DNA from: Isoetes taiwanensis
Taxonomy: Eukaryota; Streptophyta; Lycopodiopsida; Isoetales; Isoetaceae
Assembly (NCBI GenBank): GCA_021234155.1
Contig: JAJEKV010000054.1
Location: 6,964,655-7,028,654, forward strand
Reading direction: 5' to 3'
DNA: 64,000 nucleotides
Both the position numbers and the translations under genes were made by a program. Of the stretch, positions 1 through 10,439 are shown in pieces. The notes under the pieces were generated by a model. It was not told where the DNA came from. It saw only the letters and a list, made by a program, of their open reading frames with translations, and did no database searches. Numbering within the stretch: position 1 is the first letter of the stretch; the number at the start of each line of letters is the position of its first letter.

Positions 1-420
1 TAACATAAGTTTGCGATTCACGCGTGACGCTTCATATGCTTAATTGAAATATGCAAAAATGAAGAGCAAGTTGCTAACATAGATGAGACCAAAATTGAAG
101 AGCATTTAGATGATAATATTAGGTTTGATAATAACAGATTGCATTATTTATAGGCAATTCCTGCACTAAATTATCGATACATGACACAAATATCATACAA
201 AATATCATATATTCTAATAAAACATTAAGGGATCAATCCATGTTTTTCCACGTGATTTAACAAGGTGTGGTTCCATGTCACCGCTCTATCCAGCTCGGTA
301 TGAATCTAACACTTCACCCAATCGGCCATCCCCATAGCCAAATTATGCATGTCAGATTTAATTAAAAAGTGGGACAAATCTCAATTTTGGGACTCGGGAT
401 CAAAATGGGACAAATTTTTT
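1..420. other. AT-rich flank, no gene seen
   Basis: I see no coding segment, RNA gene or repeat in this stretch. It is AT-rich single-copy-looking DNA upstream of a purine-rich minisatellite. Confidence 0.5.
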
Positions 421-745
421 TACATTGAATCGTTGTTAGATCGGGGAGGGGAAGGGAAGGGGAGGTTGGGGAGAAGTTGAGAGAAGTAATGGAAGGGGAT
501 AAGTTAGAAGAAGGGGGAGGGAGGAAGTTCAAAAAGGGGTTGAGAAGAGGGGCAAGGGGAGGTGAGAGGAGGGTGCAAGAGGAAGTGAGTTCGGAAGGGG
601 CTGAGAAGAGGGGCAAGGCGAGGTGAGTTTGGAAAGGGGGTGAGAAGAGGGGTGAAAAGAGGGGCAAGGGGAGGAAGTTCTGAAGGGGGTGAGAAAGAGG
701 GCAAGTGGGAAGAGTTGGGGAAGAGGTGAAGGGGAAGGGGAGAGC
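421..745. repeat. Homopurine G-rich minisatellite
   Basis: About 325 bp of nearly uninterrupted purine on the plus strand. It is built from degenerate 30-40 bp units of the type GGGGTGAGAAGAGGGGCAAG, with many runs of three to five G. Open frames here on the minus strand (Pro/Ser/Leu-rich) come from the base composition and are not genes. Such tracts can form triplex or G-quadruplex DNA; that is inference from composition. Confidence 0.85.
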
Positions 746-955
746 TTAAACCAAAATAACTAAAGGGGAATACATCAAGATTAAGAAAGATAATATTAAA
801 ATATAATTAATAATTAATTTAATTAAATATAAAAATTAATTTAATTAATTTAATATACGGGAGCAAAATTTGAGGCGCGGCCCCAAAGCTTTCCGTGTCT
901 TGACTCTACTTTTGTCTCGCCTGCGCTCGTACCGGATGAGCAAAGCATCACCCTA
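746..955. other. AT-rich left flank of the CACTA element
   Basis: Contains a short AATTAAT-type AT repeat near 795-855 and then ordinary sequence. It ends in the trinucleotide CTA at 953-955, which is repeated at 9585-9587 and is the left target-site duplication of the CACTA element. Confidence 0.7.
953..955. other. Left target-site duplication (CTA)
   Basis: CTA immediately before the CACTA terminus; the identical trinucleotide follows the right terminus at 9585-9587. Confidence 0.8.
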
Positions 956-980
956 CACTACAAGGGATAAGTCGACGCCC
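956..980 (+). repeat. Left terminal inverted repeat of CACTA element
   Basis: Begins CACTACAAG. The first eight bases match the reverse complement of the right end exactly; beyond that the two ends diverge. Confidence 0.8.
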
Positions 981-1450
981 AACGCATCGCCGCTGACGTC
1001 GAAGAACGACGTCGCCGCTTAACATCGACGATATTAACGTTGCTTCGACGCCGTTTCAACGACGCTTTCGTGGCTGACGGTTTTGACCGCTCCCGCGCAT
1101 GGTATGGTACCGCTAAGCGCGGCGTCGCGTACATCGCGGCACAAAACGCCGCTTAACGCCGCCCTCGCGGATCCGACGTGGCACATCCGGCCGCAGGTTT
1201 GCCGACATGCCGCCGGGCACGCCACCGTGTTACGCCATCGCCGACATAACGCCGTTGAAACGCATCGGCGTGACCGGTGACCCGCGGCTTTTGCGACATG
1301 CCAGTCGGCACGCCAAAAGTGTCCTCGCCATCGTTTACATGACGCCGTTAAACGACGCTGTGAATATCCGACGCGGGCGGCAGCTTTTGCCAGCCGCGGG
1401 TCGCATCGGCCCGCCACGCCATTACAGAAGACGTAAAGCAACGCGTTGCT
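981..1450. repeat. Left subterminal repeat block of CACTA element
   Basis: GC-rich sequence with many degenerate copies of GACGCCG(C/T)TTAA and CGTCG/CGACG motifs, strikingly unlike the AT-rich flank. The right end has the same motifs inverted. Open frames across it read Arg/Ala/His-rich protein on both strands and are compositional. Confidence 0.7.
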
Positions 1451-1537
1451 TAACGACTTTTTTTTGGGGAAAAAAAAAAAAAAAAGTGCTAAAAAAATTA
1501 ATACCGACGCCGCTTATCGTCCGAGATGCCAAAATTA

Positions 1538-1714
1538 CCCTAGGGACCAAGTTACACCTGGGCCAGTTTTTGCAAAAGAAAGAAACACTTACGCCTCTAC
1601 ATTGTGCGATTCGCTGCCCACCTCTTAGGCCAATTGACTACGAGTGTGTTGCACATGAGATAGTTTGGCGCTTCTTCGAAGGGGGGGCTTCGCCACAAAA
1701 CTTGGTCCCTAGGG
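1538..1714. repeat. 177-bp inverted-repeat module inside each tandem unit
   Basis: CCCTAGGGACCAAGTT at 1538-1553 is the exact reverse complement of 1699-1714. The same pair, about 170-190 bp apart, occurs in the other copies (for example around 3790 and 3950, 4906 and 5070, 6000 and 6160, 7112 and 7280). It has the shape of a small inverted-repeat element (MITE-like) fixed in the unit before amplification. The second copy has one changed base in the right arm. Confidence 0.75.
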
Positions 1715-4700
1715 CAATGTCGACGCTTCCTGAGTCCATTGGCAGCAGATGCATCACTGCCCAGAGAGGGGAAGTTGCCCGTCCGTCGCCCGTGGCCTTC
1801 GAGAGGACTTTGGGGCAAGCCGCTCGGTGGTTTTAGGGTCCGTACTCAAGGCCAACACCCCTCTACGCCACGACACCTAGCAGGTCCTAGTCGACCGATA
1901 AGGATAGAGTTCTCCTCGCGTAAACCCTATGAGTTGCCGCCGTGTTCCCAGCTGTGGTTTGCGTTTTGGGTGCCGAAGTTTTGGTCTTTTTGCACTTGGG
2001 ACGTGGCGATCACATGCGCTTGAGAACGCCAAGCAAGGGGAACCGACGGAATGGAGTTTGACCTGTACTCCTCCGCTGTGGCGCTTAGAAGTCAAGGCCC
2101 GCTTTTGGCAAGAGAGCAAGACATTCGTAAAATTCGTAATTAATGCATAGTACGGACTTAAATTCTGATTTTTGTCAGCTAGCTTCCTAGGTCATCGCCA
2201 ACATACGTGCCAGCTTTCAAAAAATTTGATAAGGTTTAGATCAAATAGTTTGCACTAGAATGCAACCGGGCAAACATTGTTGGCAGCAGCCGAAGCCGGC
2301 ACACTTGCCCAAGTCAAACAAGCAAGGCCAGGACCTTGCAAGGCCTCCCATTAGAGGGGGGGGAGAGTCTGAACCCCGTGAGGCGAGCCCCAAAAGCTTC
2401 CCGAGGCAGCCTCTTTTCGGCAAATAAGCCCACGGGGCGACGCTAAAGACCACACTCCCGGATCTCGCCTCGTGATCCGGATCGCTGAATCCTTTGTTCC
2501 GGAACCTGGTCCGAGAAGGTCCAAAAATCCAACATCCGGCCCGGGAGAACATATCAAACCGCCAAGCGCCCCGCCCCGCTTAATACAAAGTAGAAACTAA
2601 AGTGTTTTGTCGTTCGACATTGAGGAGGTTCAAATGCCGATCCGACTTCGCCACATCGTCCGGAATGCCAAAATTACCCTAGGGACCAAGTTACCGGTCG
2701 ATTTGGCAAAAGAAAGAAACACTTACGCCTCTACATTGCGGTATTCAAAGCCCCACCCCTTAGGCCAATTGACTACGAAAGTGTTGCACATGAGATAGTT
2801 TGGCGCTTCTTCGAAGGGTGGGCTTCGCCACAAAACTTGATCCCTAGGGCAATGTCACCTTCCGAGTCCATTGGTAGAGATTGCGATCACGGTTCCTGAG
2901 AGGGGAAGTCCGGCCCGCCGCTGTGGCCTTCGAGAGGGACTTTTGGGGCAAGCCGCCCCGGGTGGTTTTAGGGTCCATGCTCAAGGCCAACACCCCCTCT
3001 ACGCCACGACATTACCCGCAAAGGTCCTAGTCGACCGACAAGGATAATAGAGCCTCCAAACGAAAACCCTATGAGTTGCCGTGTTCTAGCGTGGTTTATG
3101 CTTTGGGTGCCGAAGTTTTGGTCTTTGCACTTGGGACGGGGCTTCATCACATGCAGTTGAGAACGCTGGGCAAGGAACTGACGGAATGGAGTTTGGACCT
3201 GTACTCCTCCCGCTGTGGCGCTTAGAAGTCAAGGCCCGCTTTTGCAAAAGAGCAAGACATTCAGAATTCGTAATTAATGCATAGTAACGGACTTAAATTC
3301 TGATTTTTTGTCACCTAGCTTCCTAGGTCATCGCCAACATACGTGCCAGCTTTCAAAAATTTTGGATAAGGTTTAGATCAAATAGTTTGCAACTTAGAAC
3401 AACCCCGCAGCTCGTTGTTGGGCAAATGAAATTTTACACTTGCCCAAGTCAAACAAGGCCAGACCTTGCAAGGCCTCCTCATTAGAGGGGAGAGTCCGAA
3501 CCCCGAGGCGAGCCCCAAAAGCTTCCCGAGGCAGCTTCTTCGGCAAGCCTCACGGGCGACGCTAAAAGACCACACTCCGATCTCGGCCCTCGTGATCCCA
3601 CCGCTTGAATCCTTTGTTCCAGAACCCGTCCGAGAAGGTCCAAAAAATCCAACATCCGGCCCGGGAGAACATATCAAATCACAAGCGCCCCCCCGCGCAT
3701 TGTAGAAACCAAAGTGTTTTGTCGTTCGACATTGAGGAGGTTCGGAATGCCGATCCCACTTCGCCACATCGTCCGAATGCCAAAATTACCCTAGGGACCA
3801 AGTTACACTGGGCCGCTTTGCAAAAGAAAGAAACACTTACGCCCTACATTAAAGATTCGCCCAGCCCACCTCTTAGGCCAATTGACTCACGAGTGTGTTG
3901 CACATGAGATAGTTTGGCGCCTTTCGAAGGTGGGCTTCGCCCACAAAACTTGGTCCCTAGGGCAATGTCGACGCTCGGAGTCCATTGGCGAGATGTCACG
4001 GTTCCAAGGAGGGGAAGTTGCCCGTCCGGCGCCGTGGCCTTCGGAGAGGACTTTTGGGGCAAGCCGCCCGGTGGTTTTAGGGTCCGTGGCTCGCGTCAAC
4101 ACCCCCTCTACGCCAAGACACCGCAAGGTCCTAGTCAAATCCGGACAAGCATAGAGCCTCAAAACGTAAACCCTATGAGTTGCCGTGTTCTAGCGTGGTT
4201 TGGCGCTTTGGGTGCCGAAGTTTTGGTCTTTTGCACTTGGGACGTGGTCATCACATGCAAGTTGAGAACGCCGGCAAGGGGAACCGACGGAATGGAGTTT
4301 GGACCTGTACTCCTCCCCGCTGTGGCGCTTAGAAGTCAAGGCCCGCTTTGCAGTAGCAAGACATTCAGAAATTCGTGAATTAATGTATAGTACGGACTTA
4401 AATTCTGATTTTTGTCAGCTAGCTTCCTAGGTCATCGCCAACATACAGGCCAGCTTTCAAAAATTTTGGATAAGGTTTAGATCAAATAGTTTGCACTAGA
4501 ACAAATTGGTAGCCTTGTTGGGCAAACCGAAGGCACACTTGCCCAAGTCAAACAAGGCCAGGACCTTGCAAGGCCTCCCTCATTAGAGGGGAGAGTCCGA
4601 ACCCCCGTGAGGCGACCCCAAAAGCTTCCCCGAGGCAGCCTTTTCCTGGCAAAGACTCACGGGCGACGCTTAAAGACCACACTCCCCGATCTCGGTTCCC

Positions 4701-7435
4701 GTGATCCCAATCGCTGAATCCTTTGTTCCAGGAACCTGGTCCGAGAAGGTCCAAAAAATCCAACATCCGGCCCCGAGAACATATCAAACCGCTGCGCCCC
4801 GCTGGGCGACAAGCAGTAGAAACCAAAGTGTTTTGTCGTTCGACATTGAGGAGGTTCCGAAATGCCGATCCGACTTTGCCACATCGTCCGGAATGCCAAA
4901 ATTACCCTAGGGACCAAGTTACACCGGTCACTTTTGCAAAAGAAAGAAACACTTACGCCCTACATTGTAAAGATTCAAAGAGCCCACCTCTTAGGCCAAT
5001 TGACTACGAAAGTGTGTTGCACATGAGATAGTTTGGCTTTCTTCGAGAAGGGTGGGCTTGGCCACAAAACTTGGTCCCTAGGGCAATGTCGACGCTCGAG
5101 TCCATTGGCAGAGACAGATCACGGTTCCGAGAGGGGAACTTTACCCGCCCGCCGCCAGGGCCTTCGAGAGGACTTTGGGGCAAGCCGCCCCCGTGGTTTT
5201 AGGGTCCGTGTTCGGCGCCAACACCCCTACGCCAAGACACGCCCAAGGTCCTAGTCAAACTGACAAGCATAGAGCCCAAACGTAAACCCTATGAGTTGCC
5301 GTTCTAGCAGGTGGTTTGCGCTTTGGGTGCCGAAGTTTTGGTCTTTTGCACTTGGGACGGGCCCCATCACATGCATTGAGAACGCCAAGCAAGGGAACCG
5401 ACGGAATGGAGTTTGGACCTGTATCTCCTCGCTGTGGCGCTTAGAAGTCAAGGCCCGCTTTGCAGAGAGCAAGACATTCGTGAATTCGAATTAATGCATA
5501 GTAACGGACTTAAATTTGATTTTTTGTCGCCTAGCTTCCTAGGTCATCGCCAACATACAGCCAGCCTTTCAAAAATTTTGATAAGGTTTAGATCAAATAG
5601 TTTGCACTAGAACAACCCGGCAGCCTGTTGTTGGGCAGCCGAGCCGGCACACTTGCCCAAGTCAAACAAGGCCAGACCTTGCAAGGCCTCCTCATTAGAG
5701 GGGAGAGTCCGAACCCCGTGAGGCGAGCCCCAAAAGCTTCCCAGGCAGCCTTTCCCCGCAAGCCACGGGGCGACGCTTAAAGACCACACTCCCCATCTCC
5801 CTCCCCGTGAATCAATCGCTGAATCCTTTGTTCCGTGAACCTGGTCCGAGAAGGTCCAAAAATCCAACATCCGGCCCGGAGAACATATCAAACCGCAAGC
5901 GCCCCGGGGCGACAGTAGAAACCAAAGTGTTTTGTCGTTCGACATTGAGGAGGCTCAAATGCCGATCCGACTTTACATCGTCCGAATGCCAAAATTACCC
6001 TAGGGACCAAGTTACACTGGCCAGTTTTGCAAAAGAAAGAAACACTTACGCCTCTACATTGGTAAAGATTCAGCAGCCCACCCTTAGCCAATTGACTACG
6101 AAATGTGTTGCACATGAGATAGTTTGACGCTTCTTCTCGAAGGGGTGGGCTTCGCCACAAAACTTGGTCCCTAGGGCAATGTCGACGCTCCAGTCCATTG
6201 GCGCAGACGCATCACTTGCCCCGAGAGGGAAAGTTGCCCGCCCGTCGCCGTGGCCTTCTGAGAGGACTTTTGGGGCAAGCTACTCCGGGTGGTTTTAGGG
6301 TCCGTGGTCAAGGCCAACACCCCCTACGCCAAGACACGTGCAAGGTCCTAGTCAAATCACAAGCATAGAGTCCAAACGTAAACCCTATGAGTTGCCGTGT
6401 TCTAGCAGGTTTTTGCTTTTGGGTGCCGAAGTTTTGGTCTTTGCACTTGGGACGGGCTTCATCACATGCAGCTTGAGAACGCTGGGGCAAGGGGAACCGA
6501 TGGAATGGAGTTTGACCTGTACTCTCCCGCCAGGCGCTTAGAAGTCAAGGCCCGCTTTGCAAGAGCAAGACATTCATAAATTGTAATTAATGCATAGTAA
6601 CGGACTTAAATTCTGATTTTTTGTCATCTAGCTTCCTAGGTCATCGCCAACATACGTGCCAGCTTTCAAAAAATTTTGATAAGGTTTAGATCAAATAGTT
6701 TGCACTAGAACACCCAGGCACCGTTGTTGGGCAACCGAAATGGCACACTTTGCCCAAGTCAAACAAGGCCGGACCTTGCAAGGCCTCCTCATTAGAGGGG
6801 AGAGTCCGAACCCCGTGAGGCGAGCCCCAAAAGCTTCCCGAGGCAGCCTTTTCCCCGGCAAAAGACTCCGGGGGCGACGCTTAAAGACCACACTCCCGAT
6901 CTCGCCTCAGATCCAGATTTGAATCCTTTGTTCCGTGAACCTGGTCCGGAGAAGGTCCAAAAATCCAACATCCGGCCCCGAGAACATATCAAACCGCTGC
7001 GCGCCCCGGCGGGCTAATCTAGAAACCAAAGTGTTTTGTCGCTCGGGACATTGAGGAGGCTTCAAATGCCGATCCGACTTCACATCATCGGCCCCGAATG
7101 CCAAAATTACCCTAGGGACCAAGTTACACGGCCGGTTTTGCAAAAAGAAAGAAACACTTTTGCTCTACATTGCAAAGATTCAAAGCAGCCCACCTATTAG
7201 GCCAATTGACTACGAAAGTGTGTTGCACATGAGATAGTTTGGCGCTTCTTCGAAGGGGTGGGCTTCGCCACAAAACTTGGTCCCTAGGGCAATGTCGACG
7301 CTTCCGAGTCCATTGGCGAGACAGATCACGGTTCCGAGAGGGGAAGCGTCCGCCATTACGCCGGGGCCTTCGAGAGGACTTTTGGGGCAAGCCGCCCGTG
7401 GTTTTTAGGGTCCGTGCTCAAGCGCCAACACCCCC

Positions 7436-7553
7436 TCTACGCCAAGACACCTGCAAGGTCCTAGTCAACCGACAAGCATAGAGCCTCCCCCTCACGCCAA
7501 GACACTCCACGCAAGGTCCTAGTCAAATCGACAAGCATAGAGCCTCCTAAACG
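7436..7553. repeat. 57-bp local duplication in the last tandem unit
   Basis: The segment containing CACGCCAAGACAC and AAGGTCCTAGTCAA and ending ACAAGCATAGAGCCTCC appears twice in a row. Each of the other units has one copy. Confidence 0.75.
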
Positions 7554-7841
7554 TAAACCCTATGAGTTGTCGTTCTAGCGGGGTTTGGCGCTTGGGGTGC
7601 CGAAGTTTTGGTCTTTTGCACTTGGGACGGGCCGACATCACATGCGCTGAGAACGCTAAAGGGGAATCGACGGAATGGAGTTTGACCTCAGACTCCCCGC
7701 TGTGGCGCTTAGAAGTCAAGGCCCGCTTTTGCAAAGAAAGCAAGACATTCGTGAATTAATTAATGCATAGTACCGGACTTAAATTCTGATTTTTGTCACC
7801 TAGCTTCCTAAGTCATCGCCAACATACAGCCAACTTTCAAA

Positions 7842-8214
7842 AGATACATTAGTTAAATAAACCCATGTATCAAGTGTACATGCATTCTATACTATAAAAA
7901 AAAAAAAAATTTTTTTGGTCGCCGTGAAAAAAAAAAAAAAAAAAAACGCCGTTAACGACGCTTTGTGTCGCCGCTTTAACGACGCCACGACGTCGTTAAA
8001 TCCATCGACACAGCGGATTTAAATCGGAAAAGGCGGCAATCCCTGCCGCTATTTTTCGAAAGCAAGCAAAGCTTATGGAGGAGCGTTTTTGAGGCGCATT
8101 TTCGGGCGCGGATCTACTTTTGGGGTCTATTCTAAGTGTAAGACAAGCTTCATAAGGTATGTGCACGGATCAACCAACCTCGTTTTTTGAATCTAAACTT
8201 GTTTTGGGTAGATT
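7842..8214. other. Poly-A/T tracts and an internal ACGCCGTTAA block
   Basis: After the array come A and T homopolymers (about 7894-7945) and then roughly 120 bp of ACGCCGTTAACGACG-type sequence like the subterminal blocks at both ends. An internal copy of subterminal sequence could be a remnant of a second, nested CACTA end, but no second CACTA terminus is visible. Confidence 0.5.
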
Positions 8215-8500
8215 TAGGGCTTTTTGTATTTGTTGTTTGTTCTTCCTTCAACCTTCATTCTTCTTCTTCCATTCTTGCATCCTTCTTCCATATATATTCT
8301 TCCATTCCCTTTGTCATCTTCTTCTTCGATTCTTCCTCCTCTTATACTACTTCTTCCTCCTTCAGGAAATTCTTACTCTTAATCCTCCTCTTGCGCTTCA
8401 TCTTCTTAGTATTCTTCCTCCCCATTTTGGGTTCCTCCTTCTTCTTAGCCTTTTCTTCTTCTAATTCTTCCATTCTTCTTCTAATTTTTTCCCATCTAAG
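8215..8500. repeat. Polypyrimidine (CTTCTTCC)-rich tract
   Basis: CT-rich low-complexity sequence on the plus strand. The open frames across it (Phe/Leu/Ser-rich) are compositional. Confidence 0.7.
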
Positions 8501-8554
8501 AAGACGCCGTTAAAAGATCTAGACCCTTCTTCTTTCCAAAATTTTTTTTCCTTA

Positions 8555-8940
8555 TTAGTTGTTTTATACTATTTCTTTCTAATCATTGAATTTTTTGTTT
8601 TGCATGTACACTCCTAGCAAAATGTGTTGTTCTTGCAAAACAAGTTGGCACCTCTTCCGTGTAAGGATTTAATTTTTCAATACGCTAATAAAATACTAAT
8701 GCTTTATTTAGGTTAAATTGTTATCCAAGAAGGGGCGCCATTGAAACCACCCCTCCCCATTGATTTTCCATATTTTTTTTTTCCTTTAAGTTGTTTATTT
8801 ATACTAATATTTTACTAATCATTGAATTTATTGTTTTGCATGTACACTCCTAGCAAATGCTTGTTTGTGCAAAACAACTTTTACCACCTTGTGTACCGGG
8901 TAAGCATTTAATTTTCAATATGCTTAATGTATTGATTAAT
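8555..8940. repeat. Pair of diverged direct repeats, about 145 bp, offset 240 bp
   Basis: TTTTGCATGTACACTCCTAGC occurs near 8600 and again near 8835, in the same surrounding context (CTAATCATTGAATTT before, TGCAAAACAA after). The two blocks cover roughly 8555-8700 and 8795-8940. Confidence 0.7.
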
Positions 8941-9152
8941 GTATTTAGCTTAATTTATTGATTAATGTATTTAGCTAAAAAATTGGGGGCTTCATTTATT
9001 TTTGTATTTTTTTAATATATTTAAGTTTACATCATTTAATGACGTTAAAATCTTATATTTTTTTTTATTGGTTAAATTCATTTTATAGGCTTTAAATTAA
9101 ATGTATTAACTTCATTCATAATAAATGTATTATTATTATGTTTTTCAATTTA

Positions 9153-9185
<33 letters not shown>

Positions 9186-9214
9186 AAATTTTTTTTTTTT
9201 TAAATACACGTAAG
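8941..9214. other. AT-rich segment with long A and T runs
   Basis: Ordinary AT-rich sequence, then about 34 A at 9155-9183 and a T run at 9188-9200, able to fold back on itself. No gene is seen. Confidence 0.5.
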
Positions 9215-9559
9215 TTTAATTTGCCGCGACGCTATTGGCGGGCTGCCACGAACGGCGCTTCGGTAACGCCGCTGGCGCGTGGGCGTGGCTGCCGCGTGTC
9301 TGTGCGTCGTTAAGCGGCGTCAAACAAGTGGGCGCCACGCCCGGCCCGGCGCTACGCCCGAAGCGCCATCTTGGCGCCCGACGCGTGGCGACCGCGATAA
9401 GGCTTTAAAACGTCACGTCGTCGCTTTGCGCGCCTGGCATTATGGCAGCGTCAGCGTCGTTAAAGCAGCGTGCGGCGGTCGTTATAGGTGTGATTCGCCG
9501 ACATTTTGGCGTCGTTCGCCGGCGTTCAAGCGGCATGTCGGGCGTCGTAATAGGCGATA
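9215..9559. repeat. Right subterminal repeat block of CACTA element
   Basis: GC-rich sequence with CGTCGTTAAGCGGCGTC-type motifs, the reverse complement of the GACGCCGCTTAACGACG motifs at the left end. The plus-strand frame 9279-9560 is Arg/Ala-rich and unrelated to known proteins; I take it as compositional. Confidence 0.65.
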
Positions 9560-9584
9560 AATAACGGGGCAACTTTTTGTAGTG
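9560..9584 (-). repeat. Right terminal inverted repeat of CACTA element
   Basis: Ends TTTTTGTAGTG. The reverse complement starts CACTACAA, matching the left end over eight bases. CTA at 9585-9587 is the second copy of the target duplication. Confidence 0.8.
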
Positions 9585-10190
9585 CTACACATGGAAAATC
9601 GGTATTCACCTCTTAAAAATATTCTTCATTACAAATCTCTCATTCTGAGTTTTCTTACGTGCGACTCTTCTTTTTCTCACGGATCTCTCAAGCTTCCGGC
9701 CTTTATTTCCTCCACACCTTCAAAATACAGCTCAAACTTGGGCGATGGTGCATTTGGGTTTCCACCGGAAAGCGATCTTGTCTTTTTCCTCGTTCTGCGA
9801 TAGCTTCATATTGACTCGCTTTGCTTGTCATTTTTCTTACACCGCGAACAGCCCCCTCGGCCTATACAAAAACCGTTTTTTTCTTCTCGACTAGTGAGTC
9901 GAGAATTAAAACGCTCTTGATTCTCCGCTCTTTGAGACAAACGCCGATTGCAAGGACCTCGACCTCCCATTCACTAGTTTTCCCATTTTCCCTGCATAAA
10001 TCCCCATTCATTTATTAGACGGCTTTGCCGCCTTGCGATCCAGACGATCCGTATGCCTTGTGGCTCCTTCAATATCAACATCTCTCGACACACAATAACC
10101 GTTTGGTTTGATTTTTTCATTTTTCTCGAGGCGTGAAGAAATGAAGCTCATTATCTTGAAAAAGCTATTCGATCCGAGCATCCTGTAATG
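9585..10190. other. Intergenic, no gene recognised
   Basis: Mixed-composition sequence right of the transposon. Short frames exist on both strands but none resembles a known protein or shows splice-like structure. Confidence 0.4.
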
Positions 10191-10198
10191 AACATTAT

Positions 10199-10428
10199 AG
10201 ATAAATCGCCCAAAGCGTCGCCGAAAGCAAAGCAACCGAAAAGAAAGCAATAGGCGCAAAAGGGTTAAGGTTGGCGTTGCCATATCGACCGGATTTCATC
10301 CAAGAAACGAAAGCAAGAACCAGCGCATTGGCAAGAATTTGTGCGTAAAGAGAGAAAATACCGGAAGAAGCGATGTGGATTTTCCTCCATCGATTTAAGG
10401 GGTTACCTATGCTTCCCTTTGGCTTTCC
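10199..10428 (-). pseudogene. Hydrophobic exon fragment of unknown membrane protein
   Basis: On the minus strand one frame reads through about 76 codons with coding-like character. It opens with GKPKGSIGNPLNRWRKIH, goes into a hydrophobic stretch (SSGIFSLYAQILANALVLAF), a short charged loop (WMKSGRYGNANLNPF) and a second hydrophobic stretch ending LSATLWAIYL and a stop. That is two predicted membrane spans with a polar loop. A stop lies just upstream next to a possible AG splice acceptor, so this may be a last exon. The 91-codon frame 10008-10283 overlaps in another phase. I do not recognise the family. No clear upstream exon is seen at 10440-10960. Confidence 0.35.
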
Positions 10429-10439
10429 TTCTTACTACG

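Larger units (their letters stand above)
1517..7841. repeat. Tandem array of about 5.7 copies of a 1.1-kb unit
   Basis: The anchor CCAAAATTACCCTAGGGACC starts at 1529, 2668, 3780, 4896, 5989 and 7101, giving periods of 1139, 1112, 1116, 1093 and 1112 bp. A second anchor, GCCCAAGTCAAACAAG, occurs five times. Copies are highly similar in AT-rich blocks and differ by many short indels in CG-rich blocks. No single frame stays open across copies and the frames differ between copies, so I do not regard the unit as coding. I do not recognise it as ribosomal DNA or any named satellite. Confidence 0.9.
956..9584. mobile_element. Non-autonomous CACTA (EnSpm) DNA transposon, 8.6 kb
   Basis: The element begins CACTACAAGGGATAAG and ends TTTTTGTAGTG, whose reverse complement is CACTACAAAAA. 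It is flanked by a 3-bp direct repeat CTA (953-955 and 9585-9587). CACTA termini plus 3-bp target duplication are diagnostic of the superfamily. Both ends carry GC-rich subterminal blocks repeating ACGCCG-TTAA-type motifs in opposite orientation, the arrangement in which the transposase-accessory protein binds in known CACTA elements. The interior holds about 5.7 copies of a 1.1-kb tandem repeat, then poly-A/T tracts, a polypyrimidine stretch and a pair of direct repeats. I find no transposase (TNPD/TNPA-like) coding segment, so it should depend on an autonomous partner. Strand is not assigned because no gene gives a direction. Confidence 0.85.

Noticed and set aside
362..704. Minus-strand Pro/Ser/Leu-rich frames
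   Set aside because: By-product of the homopurine minisatellite.
1034..7759. Many 60-210 codon frames within the CACTA element
   Set aside because: Frames are not conserved between tandem copies, occur on both strands and shift with every indel; no family motif.
1517..7841. Ribosomal DNA or a gene cluster as explanation of the 1.1-kb array
   Set aside because: No rRNA or tRNA sequence is recognisable and no consistent reading frame exists.
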